Source: Solibacter sp039934035 (GTDB lineage: Bacteria > Acidobacteriota > Terriglobia > Bryobacterales > Bryobacteraceae). Taken from it: a stretch of DNA of 64,000 bases. Made by a program: the position numbers and the translations under genes. Numbering within the stretch: position 1 is the first letter of the stretch; each line of letters opens with the position of its first letter. A model generated the notes under the pieces. That model had not been told where the DNA came from. It did not search any database and saw nothing but the letters and a program-made list of their open reading frames with translations. The DNA lies in assembly GCA_039934035.1 (NCBI GenBank), contig JBDTMZ010000027.1, forward strand, positions 1 to 64,000. Reading direction: 5' to 3'. This document shows, one piece after another, positions 41,411-51,400 of the stretch.

Positions 41411-42726
41411 TTGGCACCTCCGGTGGAGTCATGAACGGGCAGAGTCATGATGGCGGGATCGGTGCTGCGCAGCAGGGTCTCGGGCACCGCGTTTTCGGGC
41501 GCGTGTTCGGGACCCGCGTGGCAGCCGACGCACACGCGCTGTTCTCCGCGCCGCGCCCAGAACCAGCCTTTTTCGGCGGCCACGATTTTGCCGGCGGCAT
41601 CGAGCAGTTCGAAGCGGAGCGGCCGTTCTCCGGGCGCCTGGACGTAGAACGAGCCATCGCGCTCCACGGGGGCCTGCCCCATGGCGACGGGCGCACCGTG
41701 ATCATCCAGGGTCCAAACGCGAACTGTGGTGACGGTGCCGGAAGGAATGGCGGTGCGCGAGGTGTAGACATTCAGGCAGAGTAAATTGGCGCCGGGGCGT
41801 TCGCGGAGGGCGGACGGGAAGCTCTTGGGGGCTGCGTGAGGGCGCGCCAGGACGGGTTGGAGGCCGTGCCCGGCGAGGAGCTCCGGTTCGCCACCACGCC
41901 AGCGGTAGAGGCTGTAGGTGCCATTGGCGGCCGTGCGCAGGGAGACCAGCCAGTCCGCCGGAGCGATCTCGGACACGGGTCCGACGACTTCGCCTTTGGG
42001 CTGCGCACTGCTCACCTGGACGGCGCGCGCGGAGGTGAAACGCGCGAGGGCTCCGGCGGTGTTGAACAGGATGTCGCCCGAGGCCAGTTGGCGCGCGCTG
42101 GAACGGTCGGGGCCATGATCGCAGCGGTAGGTTTCCACGCCGGTGCCGTCGGGGTAGACGGTGAAGAGATCGCGCTGTCCGGCGGCATGGGCGGCTTCGA
42201 AGAGGATGCGGCCGTCCTGCAGTACGCCGGTGGGGATGTGATTGCCGGGGCCGTAGGTGAGTTGCTGCGCCTCGCCTCCGGTGAGCGCGGCGCGCATGAT
42301 CTGGAAGCCGGAGGCGGTACGTTGGGCGTAGACGATGCGGTCGCCGGGCAGGTAGAAGGGGGCCAGGGAGTCTTCGGTTTCGTCCGCGCGGGTGATGCGG
42401 CGGGGAGCGCCTTCGCGGAGGGCGGCTTCCCAGATTTGCCAAGGGCCGGCGGCCTGCTTTTTGGCGGCGAAGAGGACGCGCTGGCCGTCGAAGGAAACGG
42501 CGGCGTCGGCGGAGGCGGCGAAGGCGGGAAGGAACTCGCGCTTGCTGCCGTTGGATACGAATTGGAGAGTTGCGCCGGACGGGAAGCGCTCGGTGCCGGG
42601 CAGGGTGGCGTGGGAATCGTAGGCTGGGGCTTGGGTGTAGAGGTAGGAGAGTGCGGGACCGCTTTGCCCACCCAGCGCGACCGCGATCCAAAGCGCCCAG
42701 GCACAGACTGCAATCCGGATAATCAT
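41407..42726 (-). CDS. Exported PD40/TolB-type propeller protein with one c-type haem site
   Basis: 439 aa with signal peptide IRIAVCAWALWIAVALGG. The middle consists of WD40-like PD40 repeats (AAVSFDGQRVLFAAKK, LAPFYLPGDRIVYAQRT, GVLQDGRILFEAAHAA), as in TolB or DPP propellers. The C-terminal part has a beta segment (VERDGSFYVQAPGERPLRF) and one haem motif, VCVGCHAGPEH. Its order is similar to that seen in hydrazine-synthase-alpha-like cytochromes of Planctomycetes and Acidobacteria, though that function is not implied. It is the first gene of the operon and has a TATAAT box close upstream. Confidence 0.82.
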   Translation of the reverse strand: MIIRIAVCAWALWIAVALGGQSGPALSYLYTQAPAYDSHATLPGTERFPSGATLQFVSNGSKREFLPAFAASADAAVSFDGQRVLFAAKKQAAGPWQIWEAALREGAPRRITRADETEDSLAPFYLPGDRIVYAQRTASGFQIMRAALTGGEAQQLTYGPGNHIPTGVLQDGRILFEAAHAAGQRDLFTVYPDGTGVETYRCDHGPDRSSARQLASGDILFNTAGALARFTSARAVQVSSAQPKGEVVGPVSEIAPADWLVSLRTAANGTYSLYRWRGGEPELLAGHGLQPVLARPHAAPKSFPSALRERPGANLLCLNVYTSRTAIPSGTVTTVRVWTLDDHGAPVAMGQAPVERDGSFYVQAPGERPLRFELLDAAGKIVAAEKGWFWARRGEQRVCVGCHAGPEHAPENAVPETLLRSTDPAIMTLPVHDSTGGAK

Positions 42727-42740
42727 ACCTAATACGCTGG

Positions 42741-42746
42741 ATTATA
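42741..42746 (-). promoter_or_regulatory. Candidate -10 box for the exported-propeller operon
   Basis: A perfect TATAAT on the minus strand, 14 bases before ATG 42726. The -35 position (about TTTCGC, 17-base spacer) is weak. The predicted transcript leader is only about eight bases, so the first gene may be near-leaderless. Confidence 0.4.
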
Positions 42747-42878
42747 TCCTATAGCGGCGGGAAGCGAAATGGATTTCGGAGTACAGCCTCTGATGTGCGA
42801 GGGGGCAAGGTAGCGTTCTTAATACCTGTCGGCGGTTATCGGCGGCTTCCGAACGGGCACAAGCATGCCTCCGGTCAG

Positions 42879-45146
42879 ATGGCGATTCTCCTGCAACGTC
42901 CACCGCCGGAGCAGCGTAACTACCTGGTGTTGCCCGATCGAGCCATTATCGCCGTGTGCATTTGCCTGCTCACTGTGGCGGCATTTGCACAGCCGGCAAC
43001 GGTTCAACTAAGAGACATTCAGATTCCGAAACTCGCTTCGCGCCCGCAGCTCGAGCAGTTCCTCAACGGCCGGTCCCGCGACGACATGAAACGCATCGAC
43101 GACTTCCGTCAGCGCTCGCCGGGCGACGGAGTTCCGGTGAGCCGCAAGACCACGGCGTGGATCGGATACGACGACACCAATCTGTACGTCGTGTTTGTGT
43201 GCGAATCGCCGGCCGCGCAGACGCGAGCGCGCATGGCCAGGCGCGAGGACATTTTCAGCGACGACGTGGTGGGCGTGATCCTGGACACTTATCACGATCG
43301 CCAGCACGGCTACGAGTTCTTCGTGAACCCATACGGGGTGCAGGCCGACGCAATCGAAGGCGAAGCTCAGAACGACGACTTCAGCTTCGACACGCTTTGG
43401 TATTCCGATGGCCGCCTCACGCCGGACGGATTCGCGGCCCTGTTGACGATCCCATTCCGCAGCCTCCGCTTCGCGCGCGGCCCGGTGCAGACCTGGGGCA
43501 TGGCGCTGATGCGGATCATCCCGACCAACAACGAGACCAGTTTCTGGCCGTACATCACGCAGAAGGTGAACGGGTTCAACCAGCAGCTTGGCAGCATGGG
43601 CGGGCTGGAGGGCATTTCGCCGGGCCGCAACTTGCAGATCATTCCTTACGCGGCGTTCGCCGGCTCGCACTTTTTGGATAACCCCACGGCGGGAGTGCCC
43701 TGGTTCCGCGGCAAGAATGATTTCCGTGCCGGTCTCGACGCCAAGGCGGTACTGCACGATTCACTGACGCTAGACGTGGCGATCAATCCGGATTTCAGCC
43801 AGGTGGAATCGGACGATCCGCAAGTGACGGTAAACCAGCGCTTCGAGGTGCCGTTTCCCGAAAGACGGCCGTTTTTCCTCGAAAATACCGCGTATTTCAC
43901 GACACCGGAGAACCTGTTCTTTTCGCGGCGGATTGTCGACCCTGAGTTCGGCGCCCGTCTCAGCGGCAAGGTGGGCCGCTGGAATTTGGGGCTGCTCGGT
44001 ATCGACGATCGTGCGGCCGGACAGGCGCTCGAAGCGTCCGGCCCGCACTTCGGTGAGCGCGCCGCGATCGGCGTGCTGCGTGTACAGCGCGAGTTCGGCA
44101 GGCAATCGAACATCGGAATGCTGATGACCGACCGCGAATTCGCCGGCGGCTACAACCGCGTGGAGGCCATCGACACCCGCGTCAAGCTGAACGACAACTG
44201 GACGATGAGCGCTCAGGCGATGGCGAGCCAGACGACGTTCGAAGACGGCACGCATTCCGGCGGCGACGCCTTCAATGTGGATCTGTACCGCGGCAGCCGC
44301 CGCTGGTTCGCGGATTGGTCTTACCTCGACCGCGGCGAAGGCTTCCACACGGACCTCGGGTTCGTCAACCGGGTCAACATGCGGCAGGCGCAGCAGTTTC
44401 TCCGGCGGCGCTTTTTTCTGAAGAGCAAGGCCGTGATCTCGGTGAATCCCACGTTCTCGTCCATGATCCTGTTCGATCACCGCGGCGTGCAGCAGGAGTG
44501 GCACGTGAGCCCCGGTTTCCAAATCGAGATGGCGCGCAACACATTCTTCAGCGTCAATCGCGGCGACGTTTTCGAGCGCTTCCAAAACATCAATTTCCGG
44601 CACGGCGGTTCGGGGCTCGGATTCCATAGCGAATACTTTAAGCGCGCCACGATGGATCTCAACTATGGCCGCAGCACGTCGATCAACTACAGCCCGGCCG
44701 GCGGGCTCGATCCATTTCTGGCGAACGAGCGCAATTGGCAGGTCGCTCTGACGTTCCGCCCGATGTCGCGCCTCAAACTGGACGAGGTGTACATCGGGAC
44801 GAGCCTTCGCCTGCCGGCGGCCGGCGTCTTCGTGAATCATCTGGCGCGCTCGCGTCTCAACTACCAGTTCAATCGCGAGCTTTCGCTGCGCATGATCGTG
44901 GACTACAACGCAGTACTGGAGAATCCGGCACTGGTCAATCTGACACGGCAGAAGCGGTTGACAGGCGATGTGCTGTTGACTTATTTGATTCATCCCGGGA
45001 CGGCGCTCTACGTGGGGTATACGGATCGGATCGAAAATCTGGCGCTGTTTCCGGGAGCGCCGCCGGCGGTGGGACGGATCGCGTTTCCTTCCACTACGAC
45101 GGCGCGGCAGTTCTTTGCGAAGGTCAGCTATCTGTTCCGGTTTTGA
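42879..45146 (+). CDS. Outer-membrane CBM9-like/DUF5916 protein
   Basis: About 755 aa from ATG 42879; the frame is open to ~42795, and a GTG at 42927 is also possible, since no start has a good ribosome-binding site. Signal peptide IIAVCICLLTVAAFA. The N-terminal ~200 residues resemble a family-9 carbohydrate-binding module (KTTAWIGYDDTNLYVVFVC; SDDVVGVILDTYHD; AALLTIPFRSLRF). The remainder is a DUF5916-type barrel with PFPERRPFFLENTAYF, rich in alternating aromatic strands and ending in Phe (VSYLFRF). It is probably an outer-membrane protein tied to glycan binding or uptake. It is divergent from the exported-propeller operon. Part of its 5' region is a scrap of the GCCGATAAAC repeat. Confidence 0.85.
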   Translation: MAILLQRPPPEQRNYLVLPDRAIIAVCICLLTVAAFAQPATVQLRDIQIPKLASRPQLEQFLNGRSRDDMKRIDDFRQRSPGDGVPVSRKTTAWIGYDDTNLYVVFVCESPAAQTRARMARREDIFSDDVVGVILDTYHDRQHGYEFFVNPYGVQADAIEGEAQNDDFSFDTLWYSDGRLTPDGFAALLTIPFRSLRFARGPVQTWGMALMRIIPTNNETSFWPYITQKVNGFNQQLGSMGGLEGISPGRNLQIIPYAAFAGSHFLDNPTAGVPWFRGKNDFRAGLDAKAVLHDSLTLDVAINPDFSQVESDDPQVTVNQRFEVPFPERRPFFLENTAYFTTPENLFFSRRIVDPEFGARLSGKVGRWNLGLLGIDDRAAGQALEASGPHFGERAAIGVLRVQREFGRQSNIGMLMTDREFAGGYNRVEAIDTRVKLNDNWTMSAQAMASQTTFEDGTHSGGDAFNVDLYRGSRRWFADWSYLDRGEGFHTDLGFVNRVNMRQAQQFLRRRFFLKSKAVISVNPTFSSMILFDHRGVQQEWHVSPGFQIEMARNTFFSVNRGDVFERFQNINFRHGGSGLGFHSEYFKRATMDLNYGRSTSINYSPAGGLDPFLANERNWQVALTFRPMSRLKLDEVYIGTSLRLPAAGVFVNHLARSRLNYQFNRELSLRMIVDYNAVLENPALVNLTRQKRLTGDVLLTYLIHPGTALYVGYTDRIENLALFPGAPPAVGRIAFPSTTTARQFFAKVSYLFRF

Positions 45147-45194
45147 GCTCCCCGGCAAATAACGCGCCGGAGGTCGTCGCCGGCGGCGTGTGGC

Positions 45195-46667
45195 TCATGG
45201 CCGCCGTACGTTAGTGAATTTGTTCAAGACAATGTCTTTGAAGTCGAAGTCCACCAACCGGTAGCCGGTAACGAATACCGGCGTCACGCCGATCCGGGCG
45301 TTGGCCACGTACTCTTCCGGGATCGAGGCCGGATTTGCGTACTCGGTCTTCATGACCGTGAAGAGCGAAGCGCCGCGGAAGAGCGGCGAAAGCCTGCCTC
45401 CCGGGCCGACGCCGCCGAAGAGGTTGTCGTCGTGCAACCTGTAATGCAGTGAGCGGCCGTCTTCCTGCGTATGCAGTTCCACCAGCGTCTCATCCGGCAA
45501 CTGGTCGGTCGATTCGCAGAGCACTTTGATGTGCTGAACGGTCGGCGAAGAGGGGGTGAGGACGCTTGTGCAACGGCCCAGACCCGGCGACAAGAAGCCG
45601 CTATTCACGGGCATCCACTCGGTCGTGCCGCGGCGGAACAGCGTCACCAGGGCTGTTCCCGTGATGCGTACCCTATCCTGCTTCAAACTTTCGAAAACGC
45701 TGCGATCGAGGCGCGGGCGCAATTCCAGCGTCGCCGGATCCGTGCGCTGAAACTCTGCGTCGAAGGTTCCCTTCTCCTGACCGTGAAAGTGCCGCCCGTC
45801 CGGGGTGGAGAGTGAGAGGCTGGTAGGGCGGACGCTGTACAACGGGTCAGGGGGAAGCCCGGTAATGGTCAAAGGAATGTTTCCAAACGGAGATGGGTAG
45901 TGAGGCCGCGTGTCCAACTCCAGACGAATGCTGCCCGGGATCGGGTGGAGAAATACGCGAGCCCGAGTTGGGATCGATTCAGGGGCCAATGCGACGCCGG
46001 TTGCAGCCAGGGCGATTGCGATTGCGAGACCGCGAGCCTTGGCGGTTCCCTTGCGGCGGTATTGTAGGCAGAGAATTCCCAGAGCCCCTGCCGCCGCGAT
46101 GCCAGCGATGGTCCCGCCGCGCAACCAGTCCCCGGTGGGCATGCTGAACACGCGCCCCGACAAGGCTCCAGAGACGTTGGTGGCGGCGGCGATGGTCGCC
46201 GCCACCAGTGCGAATTGCGTGAAGTTGGCCACCAGCGCGGCCAGCGCCATCGCCGGGAGACTGACCGCGCAGGCGAGCACGAGTTGCTGGCCGAGTAAAT
46301 GTGGCAGCGACGGGAACGGCGAAAAGCCGCGCGCAACCAGGATGTACAGATCCGCCACAAACAGGGACACATGCACGTAGAGAAGCGCGAAGAGCAGTTT
46401 CGCGCCCGCAAGGTGGGTCCATCGATTCGGGCGCGTCAGCCAGAAATGGCGCGTGCCGACGAGCGGCTCTTCGAGAACCGCGAGCACGAGGAGGATAGCC
46501 CAGGCGAGCGGCAGCAGCAGGTTGAGCCAGCCTTCGGTGAAGCCGACTTGCGGGTCCGCGCGCCAGCGGTCCTGATGCGCCAGCGTCACCAGCATCGCCA
46601 GCGTAATCGCAATCAGCGGCCACCAGCGGCGCGAGTCCTTACGGAAGTTGTGCAGGAGTAGGGTCAT
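45195..46667 (-). CDS. ABC transporter membrane subunit with large C-terminal extracytoplasmic domain
   Basis: 490 aa from ATG 46667, which overlaps the ATPase stop (ATGA). Six hydrophobic helices fill the first ~265 residues (WWPLIAITLAMLVTLA, LLLPLAWAILLVLAVL, AVSLPAMALAALVA, GGTIAGIAAAGALGILCL and others). After the last helix (IAIALAATGVALA) comes a ~220-residue polar domain without helices, with beta-strand character (SLSLSTPDGRHFHGQEKGTF). The subunit organisation resembles YtrC/D-type or ABC-2-like exporters. Substrate unknown. It is the last gene of the GntR-ATPase-permease operon. Confidence 0.75.
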   Translation of the reverse strand: MTLLLHNFRKDSRRWWPLIAITLAMLVTLAHQDRWRADPQVGFTEGWLNLLLPLAWAILLVLAVLEEPLVGTRHFWLTRPNRWTHLAGAKLLFALLYVHVSLFVADLYILVARGFSPFPSLPHLLGQQLVLACAVSLPAMALAALVANFTQFALVAATIAAATNVSGALSGRVFSMPTGDWLRGGTIAGIAAAGALGILCLQYRRKGTAKARGLAIAIALAATGVALAPESIPTRARVFLHPIPGSIRLELDTRPHYPSPFGNIPLTITGLPPDPLYSVRPTSLSLSTPDGRHFHGQEKGTFDAEFQRTDPATLELRPRLDRSVFESLKQDRVRITGTALVTLFRRGTTEWMPVNSGFLSPGLGRCTSVLTPSSPTVQHIKVLCESTDQLPDETLVELHTQEDGRSLHYRLHDDNLFGGVGPGGRLSPLFRGASLFTVMKTEYANPASIPEEYVANARIGVTPVFVTGYRLVDFDFKDIVLNKFTNVRRP

Positions 46668-47542
46668 TGAGCGCTCCGGGCGGACCGCGCCAGCGCGAGG
46701 AAGATCGCGCGGAAAGTCATGGCGCGCGCTTCGATGGCCTGCACGGGTCCGAAACGCGCGGCGATCTGGCCGGGGCCGTATTGCGAATCGGTGAAGCGCA
46801 CCAGGGGCCCGGCGCGTTCCACATTGAGCCACGTGCGCGGCGGATCGGGCGGCACTTCGCCTCCCTCAGCGAGTGTGACTTCGACCTCGCGAAAGCGATC
46901 CGTTAGCGCGGTCATCTCTTCGGCGAATTCGAGGCGGCCTTCGTTGAGATAGGCCACGTGGGTGGCGAAGCTTTCGATCTCGGCGAGATCGTGCGAGCAG
47001 ACCAGGACCGTGGCTTCTGGCGTTCGGTCCAAAATGCTCTCGATCAATTCCTCGCGCACCAGCACATCGAGGCCGCTAAAGGGCTCATCGAGCACGATCA
47101 GGCGCGGACGATAGGCGAGCGACGCAGCCAGCGCCGCCTTCACGCGCATGCCGCGCGAGAGCGCCTTCAAGGGCCGGTCCAGCGGCAGGCCAAACCCGCG
47201 CACCAGTTGCGCGGCTTCAGCTTCGTTCCACTGCGGATAGAAGGGCCTGCAATAATCCATGAAATAACCAACCGTCATCCACTCGGGCAATTTCTGGCTT
47301 TCGGAGACATAGCCGATCTGCGCGAATTGCGCCGCGCCCAGCCTTCGCGAATCCACTCCCAGCACCTCCGCACTGCCGCCAGTCGGATGCAGGATGTTCA
47401 TGAGCGTTTGAATCGCCGTGCTCTTCCCGGCGCCATTGGGGCCGACCAGGGCGAAGACGCTGCCTTCGGGCACTTCGATGGTGAGATCGTGAAGCGCCTC
47501 GTTCCTTCGGTAGCTTTTCGTCAAACTTTGGGTCCGGATCAT
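46664..47542 (-). CDS. ABC transporter ATP-binding protein
   Basis: 292 aa from ATG 47542, overlapping the regulator stop. Walker A GPNGAGKST ~34-42, Q-loop region GYVSESQKLPEWM, Walker B LIVLDEPFSGLD, H-loop VLVCSHDL. The signature is LSRGM instead of LSGGQ, a drift common in the YtrB/CcmA-like exporter group. A C-terminal extension (~70 residues, TALTDRFREVEVTL) is present, as in many ABC-2 ATPases. It powers the adjacent membrane subunit. Together with the YtrA-type repressor this looks like a stress-inducible drug or lipid exporter operon, though the substrate is not known. Confidence 0.92.
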   Translation of the reverse strand: MIRTQSLTKSYRRNEALHDLTIEVPEGSVFALVGPNGAGKSTAIQTLMNILHPTGGSAEVLGVDSRRLGAAQFAQIGYVSESQKLPEWMTVGYFMDYCRPFYPQWNEAEAAQLVRGFGLPLDRPLKALSRGMRVKAALAASLAYRPRLIVLDEPFSGLDVLVREELIESILDRTPEATVLVCSHDLAEIESFATHVAYLNEGRLEFAEEMTALTDRFREVEVTLAEGGEVPPDPPRTWLNVERAGPLVRFTDSQYGPGQIAARFGPVQAIEARAMTFRAIFLALARSARSAQ

Positions 47543-47928
47543 TGTCCGTGCTCCTTTTTCAGGCTGCGCCAGCATTCCGCGATCGCCGCCTGCAACTCTT
47601 CCGGGGTGAGGCCGACTTGGAGAGCCTGCACCGTGAGCTGTTCGATTTCCCTTGCCAGCAATCGCCCGCGCGCGCCGCGTGCCAGGGGCGGCGATGCGAC
47701 GACGGTGCCGATTCCAGGCCGCACTACAAGTAATCCCTCCGCTGTTAATTGCGCGATCACTTTCTGCGCGGTATTGGAGTGGATCTTCATGGCTCGTCCC
47801 AACTCGCGCACCGAGGGGAAGGGATCGCCAGGGCGCAGTTTGCCAGAGAACATCGCCTTCTTGGCGGCGAAGACGACCTGCTCGCCGACGGGGACGCCTG
47901 GTTGGATCGTGAGCCGGAAAGGTACCAC
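47539..47928 (-). CDS. GntR-family (YtrA subfamily) transcriptional repressor
   Basis: 129 aa. The winged helix is IQPGVPVGEQVVFAAKKAMF...FPSVRELGRAMKIHSNTAQKVIAQLTAEGLL, followed by the short dimerisation tail typical of YtrA members, which lack an effector domain of the FadR or HutC type. The GTG start at 47928 lies directly beside a perfect palindrome and a TTGACA box, with no Shine-Dalgarno sequence, so the transcript may be leaderless. It overlaps the ATPase gene by four bases. YtrA-type regulators repress their own ABC operon. Confidence 0.9.
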   Translation of the reverse strand: MVPFRLTIQPGVPVGEQVVFAAKKAMFSGKLRPGDPFPSVRELGRAMKIHSNTAQKVIAQLTAEGLLVVRPGIGTVVASPPLARGARGRLLAREIEQLTVQALQVGLTPEELQAAIAECWRSLKKEHGQ

Positions 47929-47930
47929 AG

Positions 47931-47963
47931 CTGTAACATGACTCTTGTTACAGTAAATGTCAA
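47931..47963 (-). promoter_or_regulatory. Autoregulatory operator and promoter of the GntR-ABC operon
   Basis: Palindrome CTGTAACA-N7-TGTTACAG (47931-47953), perfect 8-bp arms. A consensus -35 TTGACA on the minus strand (plus TGTCAA, 47958-47963) sits 17 bases from a weak -10 (CATGTT), which lies inside the palindrome. A repressor bound there would cover the -10 and the start. The first base of the transcript would fall at or near GTG 47928. Confidence 0.65.
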
Positions 47964-48173
47964 GCGCTATGATTCAAGCGGACAGGGCGTGGAGTGGTAT
48001 TCCTTGCCCGAGTTGTTCGGCGAGTTCGCAGGTGGGAAGTGGCGGGCGGCCGTGAGAACTTTCCTCTTCGTGCCGGCGCTGGCCATGGCGTGCATTTCGC
48101 GCGCAGGTGATGCGTGCTCGCGGTCACGCTCCGCACAGGCGTGGCTGGCGCCGGGACTGCTGGCTCTACTGCA

Positions 48174-48270
48174 TCACTTGGCGGCGGCTCCGGGAAGATG
48201 GGTGAGGGCGAGCGAATGGGCGTCGGTGTTGGACGGGTCGAGACGGCCTCTTCGAAGTGACTGCCTACGC
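48174..48270 (-). pseudogene. Decayed 3' fragment of a TPR-protein gene
   Basis: On the minus strand this reads SHFEEAV, then after a frameshift LDPSNTDAH, and ends ALTHLPGAAAK plus a stop. The intact TPR protein at 59030-60067 has SHFQAAILLDPSKTDAH and ends ALIHLPGAAAK. Four bases are lost between the two blocks (frameshift) and about 40 codons are missing between DAH and the tail. It is a clear remnant of a duplicated copy. The surrounding 47964-48434 holds no other supported gene, only a fragment of the GAACGTTAA repeat at 48299-48312. Confidence 0.75.
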
Positions 48271-48434
48271 GCCGAACAGGGAGGTCGTAACAACGGCACG
48301 AACGTTAACTCAGGCACGGCTCCGATTCTGTTCATTGGGGCGCCGTGGTACGCCGAAAGCACTGTGGCCGGAGTCTATCCGGCCCAGCGAGGTGGGCCTT
48401 TGCGAATCGTTTGCGCGGCCCTCGAAAGACCGCC

Positions 48435-51400
48435 CTACCAGATCATGCGGGCGTTCATCTGCATGGAACGCATGGCGCCCGCGCCACGGATTTCACCGAA
48501 GGTCGATGAGTTGATCGACGAAGTCGGACCGTTGTAGTTGACGTGATTCAGCGCATTGTAAAGGTCCGCGCGCACCGTCAGCTTGATTCGCTCGGTGACT
48601 TTGAAGTTGCGCCCCAATCCGGCGTTGATGGTCCACGACCCGGGAGCGCGGACAATCGAGTAGCCCGCATTCCCCGGGCGGATGGCGACGCCGGAAACCG
48701 AGCCGATCGGGACTGGCGCGAAGGCAGCCGTATTCACGTAGCGCATGCCGCAATTGATCCCCGGACTGCAGGTATTGAGGTCGAAGTTGTTCTGCCAGTT
48801 ATCGAGTGTCAGAGGCGCCCCGGTATAATCGGGGCGGCAATACCGGCTCGATCCACAGGTCTGGGTGATGTCCACCGCTCCACCGGTGCGCATGTTCAGC
48901 ACGCCCGTCGCCTCCCACCCGCCTAACACATGGCGAAGCACCGTATTGCCGATGAGGCTGGAATACGGAACTTCGTAGATCCAATCGGCCACCAAGCGGT
49001 GACGCGTATCGCCCGCCGCCGGCCCGCGATCGGCCCGCGGATTCGCAAACTCCTGTTGGACCGAGTTGCTGTCGCCCTGGAAATAAGCTCCGATGTCGCC
49101 GCCGGTGACCGCCAGGGATTTGCTGAACGTGTAGTGTCCCTCGAACGAAAGGTTGTGCGTCATGCGCTTGCGCAGCGAACTCTGCCAGGCGTGATAGGCC
49201 GAGTTCTGGGTATTGTCCACGTAGTAGCCGCCGGGAGCGCCGAGCGCCGGGTTCGGCCGGATGCCGGTGATCCGGTCCACCTGGTTGAACATGCGCTGGA
49301 GCGGCAGTTTCACACCGCGATTCAGAACATACCCCGTCTCCAACATCAAGGTGGAAGTAACCTGGCGCTGGAGATTCAATTGCGCCTGGATGGAATAGGG
49401 ATCCTGGAGTCCCGGATTCAGTACCGAGAAGACAAAGGTGCTGCCTGTCTTGGCTGCCTGGGCCTCCACAACAGAGCGGAATTGATCGTTATACAGCGGC
49501 CATTTCAAACCAAGCGCGACGGCTTCCGTTTTGGACCAGATGGAACGGAACGGCACCACCGGATCGGCCGCGCCCTGGCGCACTACCGCCGGGATATTGC
49601 TCGAGAAAAGCACGCCCGCACCGCCGCGGATCACGTTCTTGCCGTTGCCGAAAGTATAAGCAAAGCCGGCGCGCGGCCCGAGGTTTACCCAGCCGTCATT
49701 GTTATACGGATGCATGGGATCGGAGAACGGCCCGAAATCGAATTTGGCCCAGTCTTTGGGGGGCGTGAGGTTATAGATGCCGACGTTGGCGTCGGTGCTC
49801 GGTTCGACGACGGCATGACCGTAGAAGTCGTAGCGCAAACCGAGGTTGATCACCAGGGTCGGGGTGACTCGCCAATCGTCCTGCGTGAAGAAGCCCATCT
49901 CGTACATGCGCGAGCGGTGCGGAGCGGCTCCGAAACTGGCGTTGATGGAACTGGGAACGTTGTTCAACAGGTCGTCCTTCGTGGTGAAGGCGAAGCTGGG
50001 ATTTTGCGGGTTGCTGCGGCTTCCCCCCGTGAACATGTAGCGTCCGCCGAACTTGAACGAATGCTGTCCCACGCGATGCGCCACTTTCTGATCTACCGTG
50101 TAGCTCGGCCCGTCGAGGGACCACAACTCGGAACTGGGCGTGCTGAAGCCGGAAGTGCCGCTCAGCGTGATCTGCCCGATCCGGGCTCCCCATGGCCCCT
50201 TCTCCGTGGTGCCGGGACCCATCACGTTGAATAGGGCGTCCACGCGGCTCATATCGGAGATGTTGGCGCCAAAGCGCGTCTCCGAGGTCCAGGCCCGCGT
50301 TCCGGCGATGTAACTGGCGGTTACTCGATCCTGATTGTAGATGAAGTTGCGATCGTTGGAACCGTTCAGATACAGGGTCGGACTCAAGTAGAACGGGCGG
50401 TCGCGAGTAAAGGTGATCGACAAGGTGCCGGCACTGGTCACGTGATAGTCGCCCTTGATGACGAAGTTATTGTCCCTGCGATGGGAGCCGCGGATGCCCT
50501 GGTACAGTCCTTGATCCGCGTTGCGAATCTGCGTCGGATGCGGGGTCAGGTCCATCAGCATCTTGGTCTCGGCGAAAGGCAGCGCTTTCAGGATGTCCGC
50601 GCGGAAACTGTCGGTTGGAACATTGCCGCTGACGGCCACCGAATTATTCTCGCGGTAACCCTCAAACGTCCCGAATACGAACAGCTTGTCGCGGATAATC
50701 CGGCCGCCGGCGGAGCCGCCGAACTGGTTGAACACGATGCGGGGCTTGGGCAACAGCGTAACTCCGTCGGCTGCCCGGTTCGGCGTGAACGGATTGCGTG
50801 CATTGAACAAGTGGGACTGGTACGCATGAATCAAGCTGCCGTGCCACGTGTTGGCGCCGGACTTGCTAATCAGGTTCACCTGCCCGCTCATCACGCCGCC
50901 ATACTCTGCCGGCAGGACTCCGCGCACAACCTGGACTTCTTCGACGCCTTCGATACTCATGACGTCGATGTAGTTCTCGCCGCCGTACTGCGAGATGCCG
51001 CGGCCCTCGGGATTGGCATTGGCATCCGTGCCGTCCACCGAAATGCCGGCGCCGCTCTTGCCCGCCCCGTTGATCCTGACACCGCGATTTCCGCCCGCCA
51101 CGTCGACACCGTTCTCCAGACTTAGAATGTTACTGATGTTGCGTCGGGAAAGGGGCAACTGCGAGATGGCGCGTGTATCAAAGGTCTGATGCTGTTCCGC
51201 CGACACCGTGTCGATCAACGGGGCGACACCCGCGACAGAGACGGTCTCATTGACCGAGCCGACTTCGAGAACGATGGTCTGGCGGACCTGCTGGCCCGCG
51301 GACAATGCGACCCCTTTGCGTTCCTGCACCTTGAACCCGTTGGATTCAATTCGTAGTGTGTAGGTTCCCACCGGCAGAAAGTCGAAGCCGAACTCGCCGG

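Noticed and set aside
47938..48170. A plus-strand frame beginning at ATG 47938 (MTLVTVNVKRYD)
   Set aside because: Its start lies within the operator palindrome, has no ribosome-binding site, and the frame runs through the TPR relic and into the Oar-like gene antisense.
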